DNA of 64,000 nt from Caprella mutica (Eukaryota; Arthropoda; Malacostraca; Amphipoda; Caprellidae), in assembly GCA_947561585.1 (NCBI GenBank), contig CANNZV010001160.1, positions 62,001 to 126,000 on the forward strand. Reading direction: 5' to 3'. The notes below the pieces were generated by a model that searched no databases, had not been told where the DNA came from, and worked only from the letters and a program-made list of their open reading frames with translations. The translations under genes and the position numbers were made by a program. Numbering within the stretch: the first letter of the stretch is position 1; every line of letters starts with the position of its first letter. This document shows, one piece after another, positions 1-10,235 of the stretch.

Positions 1-3000
1 ACATCTGGGGTACGGTTTGGAGTAACCGGAGCAAATATCATTTCCTTTACGCCAAGTTTGACCGCTACTTCAAGTCCTGGAACTGTTCCTGTAATGAACG
101 GAGTAGCCTCAGGTACTTCTGCCGTTACTTATGGTGACCCAACATTTAATTGTAATAATGGCGCAAATGATTGGTCTGCCTTTTCTAACCTTGCCAGCCA
201 AAACTGCGCTACCATTACATTGGTGCTGGATGGTTCACCGACAACTCTTACTTCTGTAGGTACAGAAAATAATGATTGTACAGACAATTTGACTATTGCT
301 ATACCTTCTTGCAGCCTAGTCGTCAATTCACACCCCGTAACTGCCGAAACTTGCGCAGGTGCTAGTGATGGCACACTAACCATCAATGCAACCACTAGCG
401 CCCCACCATTGATGTACTCCATAGATGGCGGCGCATTTCAAGCAGGTAATGTATTCACAGGATTGAGTGCCGGCAATCATACCTTTGTAGTGCAAGATGC
501 CAATGGTGTTTTTTGCGAAGAATCAGAAACGGTCACTGTTCCAGCAGGCGTAGTTGTGCCTACTGAAATCTTCTGCCCCGCCAATATCACCGTCGATGCA
601 GAAGCTGGCGTTTGCGGCGCAACCGTCGCCTTTAATATAGAAGTTCAAGGTTGCAACGAAATTACTACTTCTATTCCTGGCTATACTTACCTCGGGCAGT
701 TTGGTGATAATAATCATTACTTTGAATCAACGACTAGTTCTTCTTGGACAGACGCTAATGCAGCTGCCATAGCACAAGGCGGTCACTTAGCAGTCGTTAG
801 CAGTCAAGCTGAAAACGATTTTATTTTTAATGCAAGTGGTGGTGATGTTTGGATTGGTTATACCGATGCTGCTAGTGAAGGTACCTTTACATGGGCAAAT
901 GGCGACCCAAGTACTTTCGTGACTTGGAACCCGGGCGAACCTAATAATCAAGGAAATGAAGACTATATAGAAATAGATGGACTAGGCAATTGGAATGATT
1001 TACAAAATGGTATTCAACAATCCCACATCTTAGAATTAGAAGGCGGTCTAAGCATTCAACAAACTGCAGGCGGACTGAATTCTAATGACTTTTTCCCAGT
1101 GGGTACTACGGAACTGTGCTACCAAGCCACGGATGCTAATGGCGTGCAATCTCCGGTTTGTTGTTTTGATGTGACGGTCAATGATAATCAACCGCTAGTC
1201 GCTAATTGTCAAGACATTACGATAGAACTAGATGAAAATGGGGACCAAATCATCAATAATATAGTAGACTATACGCTTAATAATAATGATGCCTTATTTG
1301 CTCCAATTGCAGGTACAGGTAATAATGTCTCTCTTCTTGATGACGAAGTAACAGGTGCTTTACCGATAGGCTTTAATTTTAATTTTTATGACAATAACTA
1401 TACAGACTTCTATATAAGTAGCAATGGCTTTATTACCTTCACGGGAGGACAAGGTAATGGTTGTTGTTTAGGTGACCCCGTTGCTAACGGTGCTAATGGT
1501 ATTGAAAACTATATTGCTGCTGCTTGGTCTGATTTACGTCCACCATCAGGAGGTTCTATTGATTATTTTACGACAGGTACGGCTCCAAATCGAATTTTAG
1601 TGGTCAATTATACAAATGTTCCTCATTATATCAATGAAGGACTCGTAACTACACAAATTCAACTTAACGAAACGTCAAATATTATTGAAATACATACCGC
1701 CAGTTTCATAAGTGACGATAGTCCAGATAGAACCTATACCGTTGGTATTGAAAATGCTGATGGTTCGCAAGGAATGGCACAGCCAGGTTTTAATGGAAAT
1801 ACATTACCCATTAACACACCAGTAAAAACAAACGATTATGTCTCCTTTTCACCTTCTCCTACCATCAATGCTGGAAGTAGCGATAACTGTGGTATTGTTT
1901 CTGAAATGACTAGCATAGACATTAGCACCTTAGGTTGCGCAAATGTCGGGACAACTAACGTCACTTTAACCGTTGTAAGTGGCTCTGGAGAAACAGTCAG
2001 CTGTACAGGTATCGTCACTATTGAAGACAATATCGACCCAGAATGTTTAACACAAGACATCACTATTCCACTAAATGCTAGTGGAAATGCAAGCATTATA
2101 GCTGCTGATGTAAACAATGGCTCGGATGATGCTTGTGGTATCGCTGCTTTAGCAGTCGCACCAAACGCATTTACTTGCGCCAATGTAGGCAACAATACCG
2201 TAACGTTAACCGTGACAGACAACAATGGAAATACTTCTACTTGTACCGCAGAGGTTACCGTACAAGACAATATCGACCCCAATGCTATCTGTACCAATGT
2301 CACTGTGTTATTGGACGAAAATGGAAATGGAGACGTAACAGTAGCAGACTTAGACACAGGTTCAAATGACGCTTGTGGTATTGCGACAGTTGAAATTACC
2401 GCAGGTCAAGCAATTTATACTTGTGCTGATGCCAGCACCAATTTCATGGTCACTATTACAGCAACAGATGTCAATGACAATACAGACAGCCAAACGTGTC
2501 AAGTTACGGTGCTTGACCAAGTGATGCCGGTTGTAAATTGTTCGAACTTCACAGCACAATTAGACGTGAACGGCAATGCAGATATCGACCTCACTGACTT
2601 ACAAGCAACTGCAATGGATGCTTGTAACACCGCTGCTTTAGCTTTAGATAATGATGACTTTACTTGTGCTGATGTTGGCCCAAATACCGTAACCGTTACG
2701 GCTACTGATGTCAATGGCAACGTTAATATTTGCCAAGCAACTGTTACCGTTGAAGACAATGAAGCTCCGGAGTGTATTGCACAAGATATTACGATACAAT
2801 TAAACGAAGCGGGCAATGCCAGCATCCTAGCTACTGATATTGACAATGGCTCGAATGACGCCTGTGGTATCGCTGCTTTAAGCGTTAACCCAAACAGCTT
2901 TACTTGCGCCAATGTAGGCAACAATACTGTAACTTTAGTCGTGACTGACGTGAATACGAACGTAAGCATGTGTACAGCCAATGTATTGGTCGAAGACAAT

Positions 3001-5664
3001 GTAAAACCCAATGCACTTTGCCAAAATATCACTATCGAATTAGATGAAAATGGTGTGATAAGTATTGTTTCTTCCGACATTGACAATGGTAGTAATGATG
3101 CTTGTGGCATCGCTTCTATTATCGCTTCTAATTTAGATTTTAGCTGCGCAAATATTGGTCAAAATAACTTAACACTGACCGTTACGGATAATAATGGCAA
3201 CACCCAAACCTGTGCAGCTATCGTAACCGTAGAAGACAATATCAACCCTGGCATTATTTGTCGCCCTGATATTAACACGAATAATGACCAAGGCTTGTGT
3301 AGTGCAGAATTAATCCTCCTACCTCCTTTTACTTCTGACAATTGCAGCATTGCTAGCATTAGCCGCGTACCTGCCGGCAATACTTTTGATGTAGGCGTGA
3401 CGAATGTCGTATGGTCTATAAGCGATGCCGGTGGCAATGTCGTGACTTGCGAACAAACCATTACCGTTTATGATAATGAATTGCCACAAATGGTGAATAG
3501 CTGCAACAATTTAATTGATGTCACCGACGATGGTTTGTGTTCTACTAAGTTTAACATTGACCCCGGATTTACCGATAATTGCGGCATGGTAGATGTAGAA
3601 GGAGTCGGCGTTTTTATTTATCAAGCGGGCGTACATAATCACGTAATTACCGCAACAGATGTCAATGGCAATGTATTAACTCACGAAATTCAAGTCATTG
3701 TACATGATGGCGAATTACCGGAAATTACTTGTCCGGCTGGCATTACTGTTGAGTCACCGAATAACAATCCTACAGAAGTGGACTTAGGCAATGCCAGCGC
3801 AACCGACAATTGCAGCATTATCAGCATCACCAATGATGCCCCTGATGAATTTGCTTTAGGTACACATACCGTGACTTGGACGGCAACCGATAGCTACGGC
3901 AACACCGCTACTTGTACGCAAAACCTCATGGTAAACCCTGCCATTTGGCTAACCATGCCAGCAACAATTGAAGCTGCTACTCAAGATAGCGACGGTACGC
4001 AAGCCGTTAATTGGAATGCTCCAATCGCTAGTACTCTTTGTGCAGCATGTAGCGAAACTGATATGCCGGATTATATCTATTTAGGCGATTACTTTGGGCA
4101 TCAATACTTCTTAGCAAGTGCTGATGCAACAACTTGGGCAGATGCACAAGTATTAGCAGAGGATATAAATGGGCATTTGGTCAGTATTAATTCAGCAGAA
4201 GAAAATGCATTCGTAACCGATGTTTTGGCTGCTTTGCCTGAAGACGTAGAACAAGTTTGGACAGGTTTGTCTGACCTAAATAATGAGGAATACGCATGGT
4301 TAAATAACGATGACATTACTTACCTCAACTTTGGTAGCGAAACGCTCCCAATTAGCGACGACGAAAACGCCGTAACCCTCAACATTGATGGCACTTGGGA
4401 CATTGCTGACGAAAACACCAACAATTTCTACATCGTAGAGCGTCCTTGTGTGCAGTTGGAACAAACTGGACCGACTATCGAAGTGGAAAACAATGAAGGC
4501 GAAATCGAAGAAGTGCTATTAGTGGCAGGTGATGAATGGCCAATTGGCGATTATCAAGTGACCTATAATGTAACTGACATCTGCGGTAACTTCACCGTGA
4601 TTGGTTTCCAGGTATTTGTGCAAGAAGTGGACGCTGAATACTGTGAAACTGCCGGCGCAGACCACAGCATTTGGATTGATGAAGTCATGATTGGTGACTA
4701 TGAAAATGCCTCTGACAATAATGAAGGCTATGCCGACTTCACCGACGACTTAATCGATTTAACACCTGCGGAAGACAATGACGATGAGACGATTAACCTC
4801 ACTTTAGCCGCAGGCGGCAACGATGACGAACACCTACTCTACTGGCGTATTTGGTTAGATGAGAACAATGATGGCGATTTCTTCGACAATGAACTTATCT
4901 TTGAAGGCAGTAGCACGGAAACTTTGGAAACCGAGTTGACCGTACCGGAAATAGACGTGAATAACTCTCGTTTACGCGTCAGTGTTTCGCGCTATTACAG
5001 CCCAGAAGTATGTGGAGACGTATTGATTGGTGAAATCGAAGATTACAATGTTCGTTTACGCAATTACGACGAAACAGCAGCCCGCAATTGTAGCACGACT
5101 ATCGAACATTTCGGTGGCGAGCGCGATGGCGTAGCTTCTAAATTGGAATGGATTATCAATAGCACTTGTCACATCGACCACTATCAAGTAGAGTATGCTA
5201 CTGATGGCGAAAATTTTGTGAATATTGGCAGCCGCCAAGATGAAACGATGATTAACGAGCCACGCAGCTACACCTATACGCACGATATGCCAGCAAAAGG
5301 CTTTAATTATTACCGCGTATTAGTCGTACCGACAGATAGCGAGCCGTTCTATACCGACATTGTTCGCCTCAGCTACCAGTCTGAATTAGATGAGGTCTTC
5401 CTCTACCCTAATCCAGCAGATGAGTACATTCATGTTCGCTTATCGCAATATGTAGGCAAGCAAGTCACCCTCCAAGTGTGGGATGATTTGGGTCGTTTGA
5501 AAATGGAGCAACAAATTGATGCATTAGAAGAACCAACTATTCGCCTCAACACGAAAAACTATGGCGATGGTATGTTCCACCTAACAGTCAAAGCGGAAGG
5601 ACGCCGCCTGATTTCTAGAAATTTTGCTATCCATCATTTGCATGGCTGGCAAATAAATGACTAG
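1..5664 (+). CDS. T9SS-secreted adhesin with two C-type lectin-like domains, 5'-truncated by window edge
   Basis: The frame is open from base 1, so the true start lies outside the window and about 1888 residues are visible. Counting from the TTG at 58, I see a SprB-like repeat (about 92-155), a C-type lectin-like domain (about 209-330, with an EPN motif and a WND motif), a beta-rich domain (about 400-600), a long series of HYR/Ig-like repeats (about 610-1300, each with paired Cys and DNxxP turns), a second C-type lectin-like domain (about 1340-1463), a GEVED-type domain (about 1528-1670), and a C-terminal T9SS type A sorting domain (about 1781-1868, starting LYPNPADEY). Known families: the sorting domain directs export across the outer membrane and surface attachment, and EPN-type lectin folds often bind mannose-type sugars with calcium. 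Surface carbohydrate adhesion is inferred. A hairpin terminator follows. It converges with the broken hsdR. Confidence 0.85.
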   Translation, partial: TSGVRFGVTGANIISFTPSLTATSSPGTVPVMNGVASGTSAVTYGDPTFNCNNGANDWSAFSNLASQNCATITLVLDGSPTTLTSVGTENNDCTDNLTIAIPSCSLVVNSHPVTAETCAGASDGTLTINATTSAPPLMYSIDGGAFQAGNVFTGLSAGNHTFVVQDANGVFCEESETVTVPAGVVVPTEIFCPANITVDAEAGVCGATVAFNIEVQGCNEITTSIPGYTYLGQFGDNNHYFESTTSSSWTDANAAAIAQGGHLAVVSSQAENDFIFNASGGDVWIGYTDAASEGTFTWANGDPSTFVTWNPGEPNNQGNEDYIEIDGLGNWNDLQNGIQQSHILELEGGLSIQQTAGGLNSNDFFPVGTTELCYQATDANGVQSPVCCFDVTVNDNQPLVANCQDITIELDENGDQIINNIVDYTLNNNDALFAPIAGTGNNVSLLDDEVTGALPIGFNFNFYDNNYTDFYISSNGFITFTGGQGNGCCLGDPVANGANGIENYIAAAWSDLRPPSGGSIDYFTTGTAPNRILVVNYTNVPHYINEGLVTTQIQLNETSNIIEIHTASFISDDSPDRTYTVGIENADGSQGMAQPGFNGNTLPINTPVKTNDYVSFSPSPTINAGSSDNCGIVSEMTSIDISTLGCANVGTTNVTLTVVSGSGETVSCTGIVTIEDNIDPECLTQDITIPLNASGNASIIAADVNNGSDDACGIAALAVAPNAFTCANVGNNTVTLTVTDNNGNTSTCTAEVTVQDNIDPNAICTNVTVLLDENGNGDVTVADLDTGSNDACGIATVEITAGQAIYTCADASTNFMVTITATDVNDNTDSQTCQVTVLDQVMPVVNCSNFTAQLDVNGNADIDLTDLQATAMDACNTAALALDNDDFTCADVGPNTVTVTATDVNGNVNICQATVTVEDNEAPECIAQDITIQLNEAGNASILATDIDNGSNDACGIAALSVNPNSFTCANVGNNTVTLVVTDVNTNVSMCTANVLVEDNVKPNALCQNITIELDENGVISIVSSDIDNGSNDACGIASIIASNLDFSCANIGQNNLTLTVTDNNGNTQTCAAIVTVEDNINPGIICRPDINTNNDQGLCSAELILLPPFTSDNCSIASISRVPAGNTFDVGVTNVVWSISDAGGNVVTCEQTITVYDNELPQMVNSCNNLIDVTDDGLCSTKFNIDPGFTDNCGMVDVEGVGVFIYQAGVHNHVITATDVNGNVLTHEIQVIVHDGELPEITCPAGITVESPNNNPTEVDLGNASATDNCSIISITNDAPDEFALGTHTVTWTATDSYGNTATCTQNLMVNPAIWLTMPATIEAATQDSDGTQAVNWNAPIASTLCAACSETDMPDYIYLGDYFGHQYFLASADATTWADAQVLAEDINGHLVSINSAEENAFVTDVLAALPEDVEQVWTGLSDLNNEEYAWLNNDDITYLNFGSETLPISDDENAVTLNIDGTWDIADENTNNFYIVERPCVQLEQTGPTIEVENNEGEIEEVLLVAGDEWPIGDYQVTYNVTDICGNFTVIGFQVFVQEVDAEYCETAGADHSIWIDEVMIGDYENASDNNEGYADFTDDLIDLTPAEDNDDETINLTLAAGGNDDEHLLYWRIWLDENNDGDFFDNELIFEGSSTETLETELTVPEIDVNNSRLRVSVSRYYSPEVCGDVLIGEIEDYNVRLRNYDETAARNCSTTIEHFGGERDGVASKLEWIINSTCHIDHYQVEYATDGENFVNIGSRQDETMINEPRSYTYTHDMPAKGFNYYRVLVVPTDSEPFYTDIVRLSYQSELDEVFLYPNPADEYIHVRLSQYVGKQVTLQVWDDLGRLKMEQQIDALEEPTIRLNTKNYGDGMFHLTVKAEGRRLISRNFAIHHLHGWQIND

Positions 5665-5701
5665 ACATAGGTAACGTGGATTTCCTAATCCGCGTCCATG
5701 T

Positions 5702-5729
5702 GTAGAGAAAATTCATGAATTTTCTCTAC
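5702..5729. repeat. Perfect 28-bp palindrome
   Basis: The sequence GTAGAGAAAATTCA is followed directly by its exact reverse complement. It lies between the adhesin stop and the terminator and could form a 14-bp hairpin or cruciform. A looser hairpin (CGTGGATT/AATCCGCG) lies just upstream. No function is assigned. Confidence 0.6.
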
Positions 5730-5755
5730 CTAGCGTACATTCGTACCTTATATAT

Positions 5756-5790
5756 AAAAAGGGAAGCACTGCTTTGGTGCTTCCCTTCTT
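5756..5790. terminator. Intrinsic terminator between convergent adhesin and hsdR
   Basis: Perfect 9-bp stem GGGAAGCAC (5761-5769) / GTGCTTCCC (5777-5785) with a 7-nt loop, preceded by an A run and followed by a T-rich stretch, so it could work in both directions. Confidence 0.8.
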
Positions 5791-5881
5791 TGTCTTTATT
5801 CGTTTTTGCGTAAATCGGTTTTTTTAATTCGATGTGGAGAAAATTCATTTTTGCAAAAATGACATTTCTAAACGCGACAAT

Positions 5882-7071
5882 CTACCCACCAAAACCCGTA
5901 TCAAATACCTGCACAAACTCCATTAAACGCTCCGTTACACGAGCCACTGTTTTGCGACTTTCTAATAGCTTTGGCTTTTCCAACAGGGCGTCCACAATTT
6001 CGGTACGCAATGGCGAACGTCCTGTAAATACATAACGCTCCAAAATGCCATACAACTTACTTTTGTCCAATCCTTCTTCTTCACAAATCGTATGTAGCGC
6101 CTTATAGCGTTCAGCATCCCAGAAAAGATAAAATTCATCCGTAATATCTTCTGCATCTTTGATATTCGGTAGATATTCATTGATAAATTGCTCTATCAAA
6201 TGGCGTTTACTGCGCAATTGTTCCTCCCCGCCCAACATATCAATAATCGCTTTGCGCTGTCGTACTTGCTCTTCTGTTTTTGTTGCGCCGTGAAGTTTGG
6301 CGAGTAGTTTTAAAATGTAACTCACATTGATTTCGTCGCGGTGCAATAGCTCCAATTCAAAATCAACATCATCCAAAATAGACACCTTTTCTTTATTCGT
6401 TCTATTTTTGGTGGCATCTCGAATATCAAAATACTGACTGCGATATTCGACATAGGTATCTTCTTCTATATCCAAGTCGCTAGGCTCAAATTCGGCGAAG
6501 CCCGACAATATATTTTGCAGGCGCATTATGCTTCGGAAGGCACGCACAAACTCCAACAATTCCTCCTCGCCCATTATATCGTGTACACTATCCGGTGTGG
6601 GGGCTATCGTCTGCAAATGCTCGTAGGCTTCATTGAATTTATCGACATAATGCTGATAAGGTTCCATTATAATCACCTCTATCGCCTCTTTATTAGAGAA
6701 CAAAGCGATAGCATCGTCAGTGGCTTCTTTCAGATTGCGGAAGCAAACAATATTACCGTGCGACTTCACAATGCCCATCGTGCGGTTCGTACGCGAATAG
6801 GCTTGTATTAATCCATGATGCTTCAAGTTTTTGTCCACATATAAGGTATTCACCTTTTTAGCATCAAAACCCGTCAAAAACATATTGACGACCAGCAAAA
6901 TATCTACGCGGTCTTTATCATTAAAGCTTTCGCGCTCTCGTTCTTTGATGCGTTTGGCGATGTTTTTATAATAATCGTAAAACGTCTGGCTGTCTTTGGT
7001 GCTGTATTTTGTACCATACATGGCATTATAGTCCGCCATATACTCGTCCAACTTCTCGCGGCTGTGTTGGT
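5882..7071 (-). pseudogene. hsdR: HsdR C-terminal part (type I restriction subunit), cut off by Tn3 insertion
   Basis: About 395 codons of the C-terminal part of a type I restriction endonuclease motor subunit. The visible helicase motifs V and VI are NMFLTGFDAKK and QAYSRTNRT, and the helical C-terminal region contacts the methylase in known families. The reading frame enters from the transposon boundary at 7071 with no start of its own. The TTG at 7049-7051 is only an in-frame leucine codon. The N-terminal part lies at 10974-12662. The 5-bp target duplication (7067-7071 and 10974-10978) and the codon phase agree exactly, so the gene before insertion encoded about 957 residues, close to the usual 1000. 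The stop is TAG at 5882. Without the nuclease and Walker motifs this fragment should be inactive. Confidence 0.9.
7067..7071. repeat. Target-site duplication TTGGT (left)
   Basis: Five bases identical to 10974-10978, directly abutting the left inverted repeat. They encode the same part of hsdR on both sides. Confidence 0.93.
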
Positions 7072-7108
7072 GGGGTACATTCGGGATACGTCCAAAAAGT
7101 TGTCACTT
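7072..7108 (+). repeat. Tn3 left terminal inverted repeat
   Basis: 37 bp starting GGGGTACATTCGGGATACG. It matches the reverse complement of 10937-10973 except at position 20 (T here, C there). The tnpA stop codon (7103-7105) lies inside it, a compact arrangement common in Tn3 elements. Confidence 0.95.
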
Positions 7109-10078
7109 CTCCAAAAATATCAATTTAAGCAATTCTAAAGGCATGGGAACATCTTCATTATCCAAGAAATATTGACCAAATCGCTTAATATGCTCCGTCA
7201 AATAAGGGCTCAAAAAAGATAATAATTCAGGAGTAACTTGCTCACCATCCTTGACCAATTCATCAATCACTTTAGTCATATCAGCTACATTATGGAGCAT
7301 GACAGCATTAGCAATCAAGTCGATATATTTATTTCGTTTATGCTGTTCAATAGGGTCGCCAGTTGTAATAATAAATCCACCAAAAGTAATCCAGTCGTGG
7401 AAAAAATGGAAAGATTCTACCTTGTTGGAAGTCGCTCGAATTTTTCGGCGCATTTCTTCTGAATTCGCAAATTCTAATAAAAAAATAGTTCGGATAACCC
7501 TCCCCAATTCACGAAAAGCCTTGTAGAGTTTATTTTTTCGACTATTCGTTCCCAGCTTTTGTAATAGCATAGAAGGTAGCACCTTGCCTTGATTGATAGA
7601 GATAACAACTTGCAGGAGGTCTTTCCAATGCGTTTTGATTAATTCCCAGTCAATGGTATCGGTAAAAAGCTCATCAATATGCTGGTAGCTATCACTTTTA
7701 TCGACTTTGTAAAAGGTGACATCATTCCAATTACGCATCGTTGGCATCAACTGAATGCCTAATAAATAAGACAAACCGAATACGGGTTCACTCTGTCCTT
7801 GCGTATCTGCATGCACGGTATCTGGTTGCAGTTTTGAAGTATTTTTCATTAAACCGTCTAAAATATAGACGGCTTCCCAAACACCACAGGCTATAAAATT
7901 GCAAAACAAAGCAACGTAAGTATCAGAAATATGGTGGTAAGCAATACCACCATATCCGTTGTACCGAATGTGCTGTTCGCCAATTAAATTGTTCTGCACA
8001 AGCTGAATGTGTGTACCATCTGCGGCAGCACTTTTACCCGTTCCCCATAAAAAAGGCAGGTCAAACCGAGCATAATGATTGATAATATCCGTTGAGGCTT
8101 CCTGTAATTTTTCAGATGTAATGTGCTGATTATTAATTCGATTTAAAATTCGTGGCGTTATATTGCCTTTGATATGTTTGGCAGTTTGTGTCGCACCAAG
8201 ATTACAACCATAGCCAAAGACCGTAAAAATATAAGGGCTAATCGCATCTTTCATTTTCGTTTTTGAGCCAGATGGAGGTCCAAAATGTTTGGTAAAATCG
8301 CTCCAATGTTGAACGTTTTTCAATATATCCAAAAGATGACGTTCCGGCATTTGTTCTCGCATTTTCTTTTGGAATTCCTTGAGTCCATCTGGCTTTTCTT
8401 TAGCTTTTAACCGCTTTAAATGAGGCTGTCCAAATTCATCAATTGTAAAATGAGTGTTCTCTGGGAATAAGTCATCTGTTTGTTGACAGGATTTTCTAAG
8501 TTTTTTCTGAAGCATAGCTATAAATTCCTCGGCTGTATTGGGTAAACCAACCCCTTCACAATATTCATCCAAATAGGTTAAGCATTCTTCCCAAGGTAAT
8601 AGCTGCACTCTAAAATCCGTGAATTCTTCTGACCCCGTCGCATATAAGTCGCCGTATCGAATAGCATCTGCCAAGTGAGACAATATGCAAACCTCCAGTT
8701 CCCGACGTTTAAACACCGTTTTCCCTTCGTATTTTGTTTGTACATAAGCCTTCCAACGATTGGATAAAAAATCCAACTTGATGGATTTAGGTAGATAATC
8801 CCGTTTAGCATTTTGGTATTGTTTTATAAATTCAAATGCCTTCAATAAGCCTGCATCTTCAGTCGCTGATTTGATTTCCAACAAATTCAATAATTGATAA
8901 ATTGCTTTTCGATGCGCTCGATGTTTATTCCACAATAAGGGTAGATGATTATTGCCATGATAAACCGATACGATTTTATATCGTTTGGAAATAGTGTCTG
9001 CTCCACCGTATTCATTTAAAATATTTCTGACCCGCTTACCAAGCAGACTATCCTTGGGTTCTTTCGCCGCAGAATCAACAACTTGATTAAGCGTTTCCAT
9101 CATTTGTTCCTCCCAAAGTCGATATTCCGCCTTCAAGTTTTCCAATTGTTCTTTCGCTCGATTATGTGTTTGACGCATCCGTTTCAAAAACATATTTATC
9201 AACTCGTCCCGTGTTCTCATTTGGGTTTCAGATAAAAAGCATAATAAAAAAGTGTAGCGTTTATTGGAGTTACTAATGTCTTTTATATCGCCTACCTCCA
9301 ATTGTTTAGCTTGTGCGGCAAACTGTCGAACCTTGGTATATTTTATATGCTTAATAAAATCAGTCGGCTGGATAATCGCATTTAACCACTCCAATCGCTG
9401 CCCCCATAATCTCATTTGTTTAAGGGTATTTCTTCCTGGAGCTGCTTTTATTTTTGTAAAATCACTTTTGTAATCTTCCCCTTCAACGATTAATAGGTCA
9501 TCTAATATTTGCTTATCTTCTGCGGTTAAAGATTGAGCTGTTTGTTCATATATTTGCACATGTACTATCTGGCGAATATGCTTGGCGGTATCATCCAATC
9601 TCCGAAAAGCAGGTATTTCATATTTGTTATCCGCAAGTGTTTTTAGCCCAATATTGATTAAATCCGCAGGGTCACTCATCGTAAAAGCTGCTTTTTTCAT
9701 TGCTTCCATAATGAGTTGCTCTGCTTGCTCTGACCAAGATTGAACGGTTAAAAATTGTCGAATAGCTTTTCGGTATCTATGAAAAGAAGTTTTGTTGGTT
9801 TCTATTTCTTCTAATGGTTGAACAGTCTCAGATAATTCCAACTGCTTTGATAAATACTGTTGAATCTGCTTAGGGATTTTACTTAAAGAAGTTGTCCGAC
9901 CTAAATACTGATGTGCTTTTAATAAAAGCAAAAGTGTAAGATTACCGCTTGGTTTTCTGGAGCGAATTTTGACGAACTTGAGTTCTTCATCCGTTGGGTC
10001 AAATAATTTTTGTAAATCTTCTTCAGCTAAAATTTCGTCGGTGAATCTGGGATAAGCTGTTTGCTCAATGGATGCCAT
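7103..10078 (-). CDS. tnpA: Tn3-family DDE transposase TnpA
   Basis: 991-aa cut-and-join transposase that makes cointegrates by replicative transposition. I chose ATG at 10078 (MASIEQTAYPRF, the usual family opening). An in-frame TTG at 10108 would add 10 residues. The acidic triad is visible at D687 (in ADGTHIQ), D758 (in HADTQGQSEP) and E888 (in NKVESFHFF). These are very close to the D689/D765/E895 known for Tn3 TnpA, and the total length is normal. The frame is uninterrupted and ends inside the left inverted repeat. It is divergent from the recombinase gene, with promoters expected in the 157-bp gap. It appears intact and potentially active. Confidence 0.93.
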   Translation of the reverse strand: MASIEQTAYPRFTDEILAEEDLQKLFDPTDEELKFVKIRSRKPSGNLTLLLLLKAHQYLGRTTSLSKIPKQIQQYLSKQLELSETVQPLEEIETNKTSFHRYRKAIRQFLTVQSWSEQAEQLIMEAMKKAAFTMSDPADLINIGLKTLADNKYEIPAFRRLDDTAKHIRQIVHVQIYEQTAQSLTAEDKQILDDLLIVEGEDYKSDFTKIKAAPGRNTLKQMRLWGQRLEWLNAIIQPTDFIKHIKYTKVRQFAAQAKQLEVGDIKDISNSNKRYTFLLCFLSETQMRTRDELINMFLKRMRQTHNRAKEQLENLKAEYRLWEEQMMETLNQVVDSAAKEPKDSLLGKRVRNILNEYGGADTISKRYKIVSVYHGNNHLPLLWNKHRAHRKAIYQLLNLLEIKSATEDAGLLKAFEFIKQYQNAKRDYLPKSIKLDFLSNRWKAYVQTKYEGKTVFKRRELEVCILSHLADAIRYGDLYATGSEEFTDFRVQLLPWEECLTYLDEYCEGVGLPNTAEEFIAMLQKKLRKSCQQTDDLFPENTHFTIDEFGQPHLKRLKAKEKPDGLKEFQKKMREQMPERHLLDILKNVQHWSDFTKHFGPPSGSKTKMKDAISPYIFTVFGYGCNLGATQTAKHIKGNITPRILNRINNQHITSEKLQEASTDIINHYARFDLPFLWGTGKSAAADGTHIQLVQNNLIGEQHIRYNGYGGIAYHHISDTYVALFCNFIACGVWEAVYILDGLMKNTSKLQPDTVHADTQGQSEPVFGLSYLLGIQLMPTMRNWNDVTFYKVDKSDSYQHIDELFTDTIDWELIKTHWKDLLQVVISINQGKVLPSMLLQKLGTNSRKNKLYKAFRELGRVIRTIFLLEFANSEEMRRKIRATSNKVESFHFFHDWITFGGFIITTGDPIEQHKRNKYIDLIANAVMLHNVADMTKVIDELVKDGEQVTPELLSFLSPYLTEHIKRFGQYFLDNEDVPMPLELLKLIFLEK

Positions 10079-10108
10079 GTCTAAATATTTTAATAAAAGG
10101 AGGTTCAA

Positions 10109-10235
10109 AAAAGAAAAATCGAATTTCGCATAATGCTCAGAGTGCGAAGCTCAAGAGCGTTTTAAACTCGGAAACACTTCTTTTTTTACCAAAAAAGCAT
10201 TACTTTTTCGCCTCTGAAAATAAAAATGCGAAACT
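10109..10235. promoter_or_regulatory. Candidate recombination (IRS/res) site and divergent promoters of the Tn3 element
   Basis: The gap between tnpA and the recombinase gene has two similar inverted pairs: TTTCGC (10124-10129) with GCGAAG (10144-10149), and TTTCGC (10206-10211) with GCGAAA (10228-10233). In TnpI-type transposons the resolution site lies here, as a pair of inverted binding motifs plus accessory copies. The match in place and structure is good, but binding is inferred. Confidence 0.5.

Noticed and set aside
5882..7051. Independent helicase-like gene starting at a TTG
   Set aside because: The frame continues to the transposon edge and joins the HsdR N-terminal part in phase after one copy of the target duplication.
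7103..10108. TnpA starting at TTG 10108
   Set aside because: ATG 10078 gives the conserved family N-terminus; the extra ten residues look non-coding.
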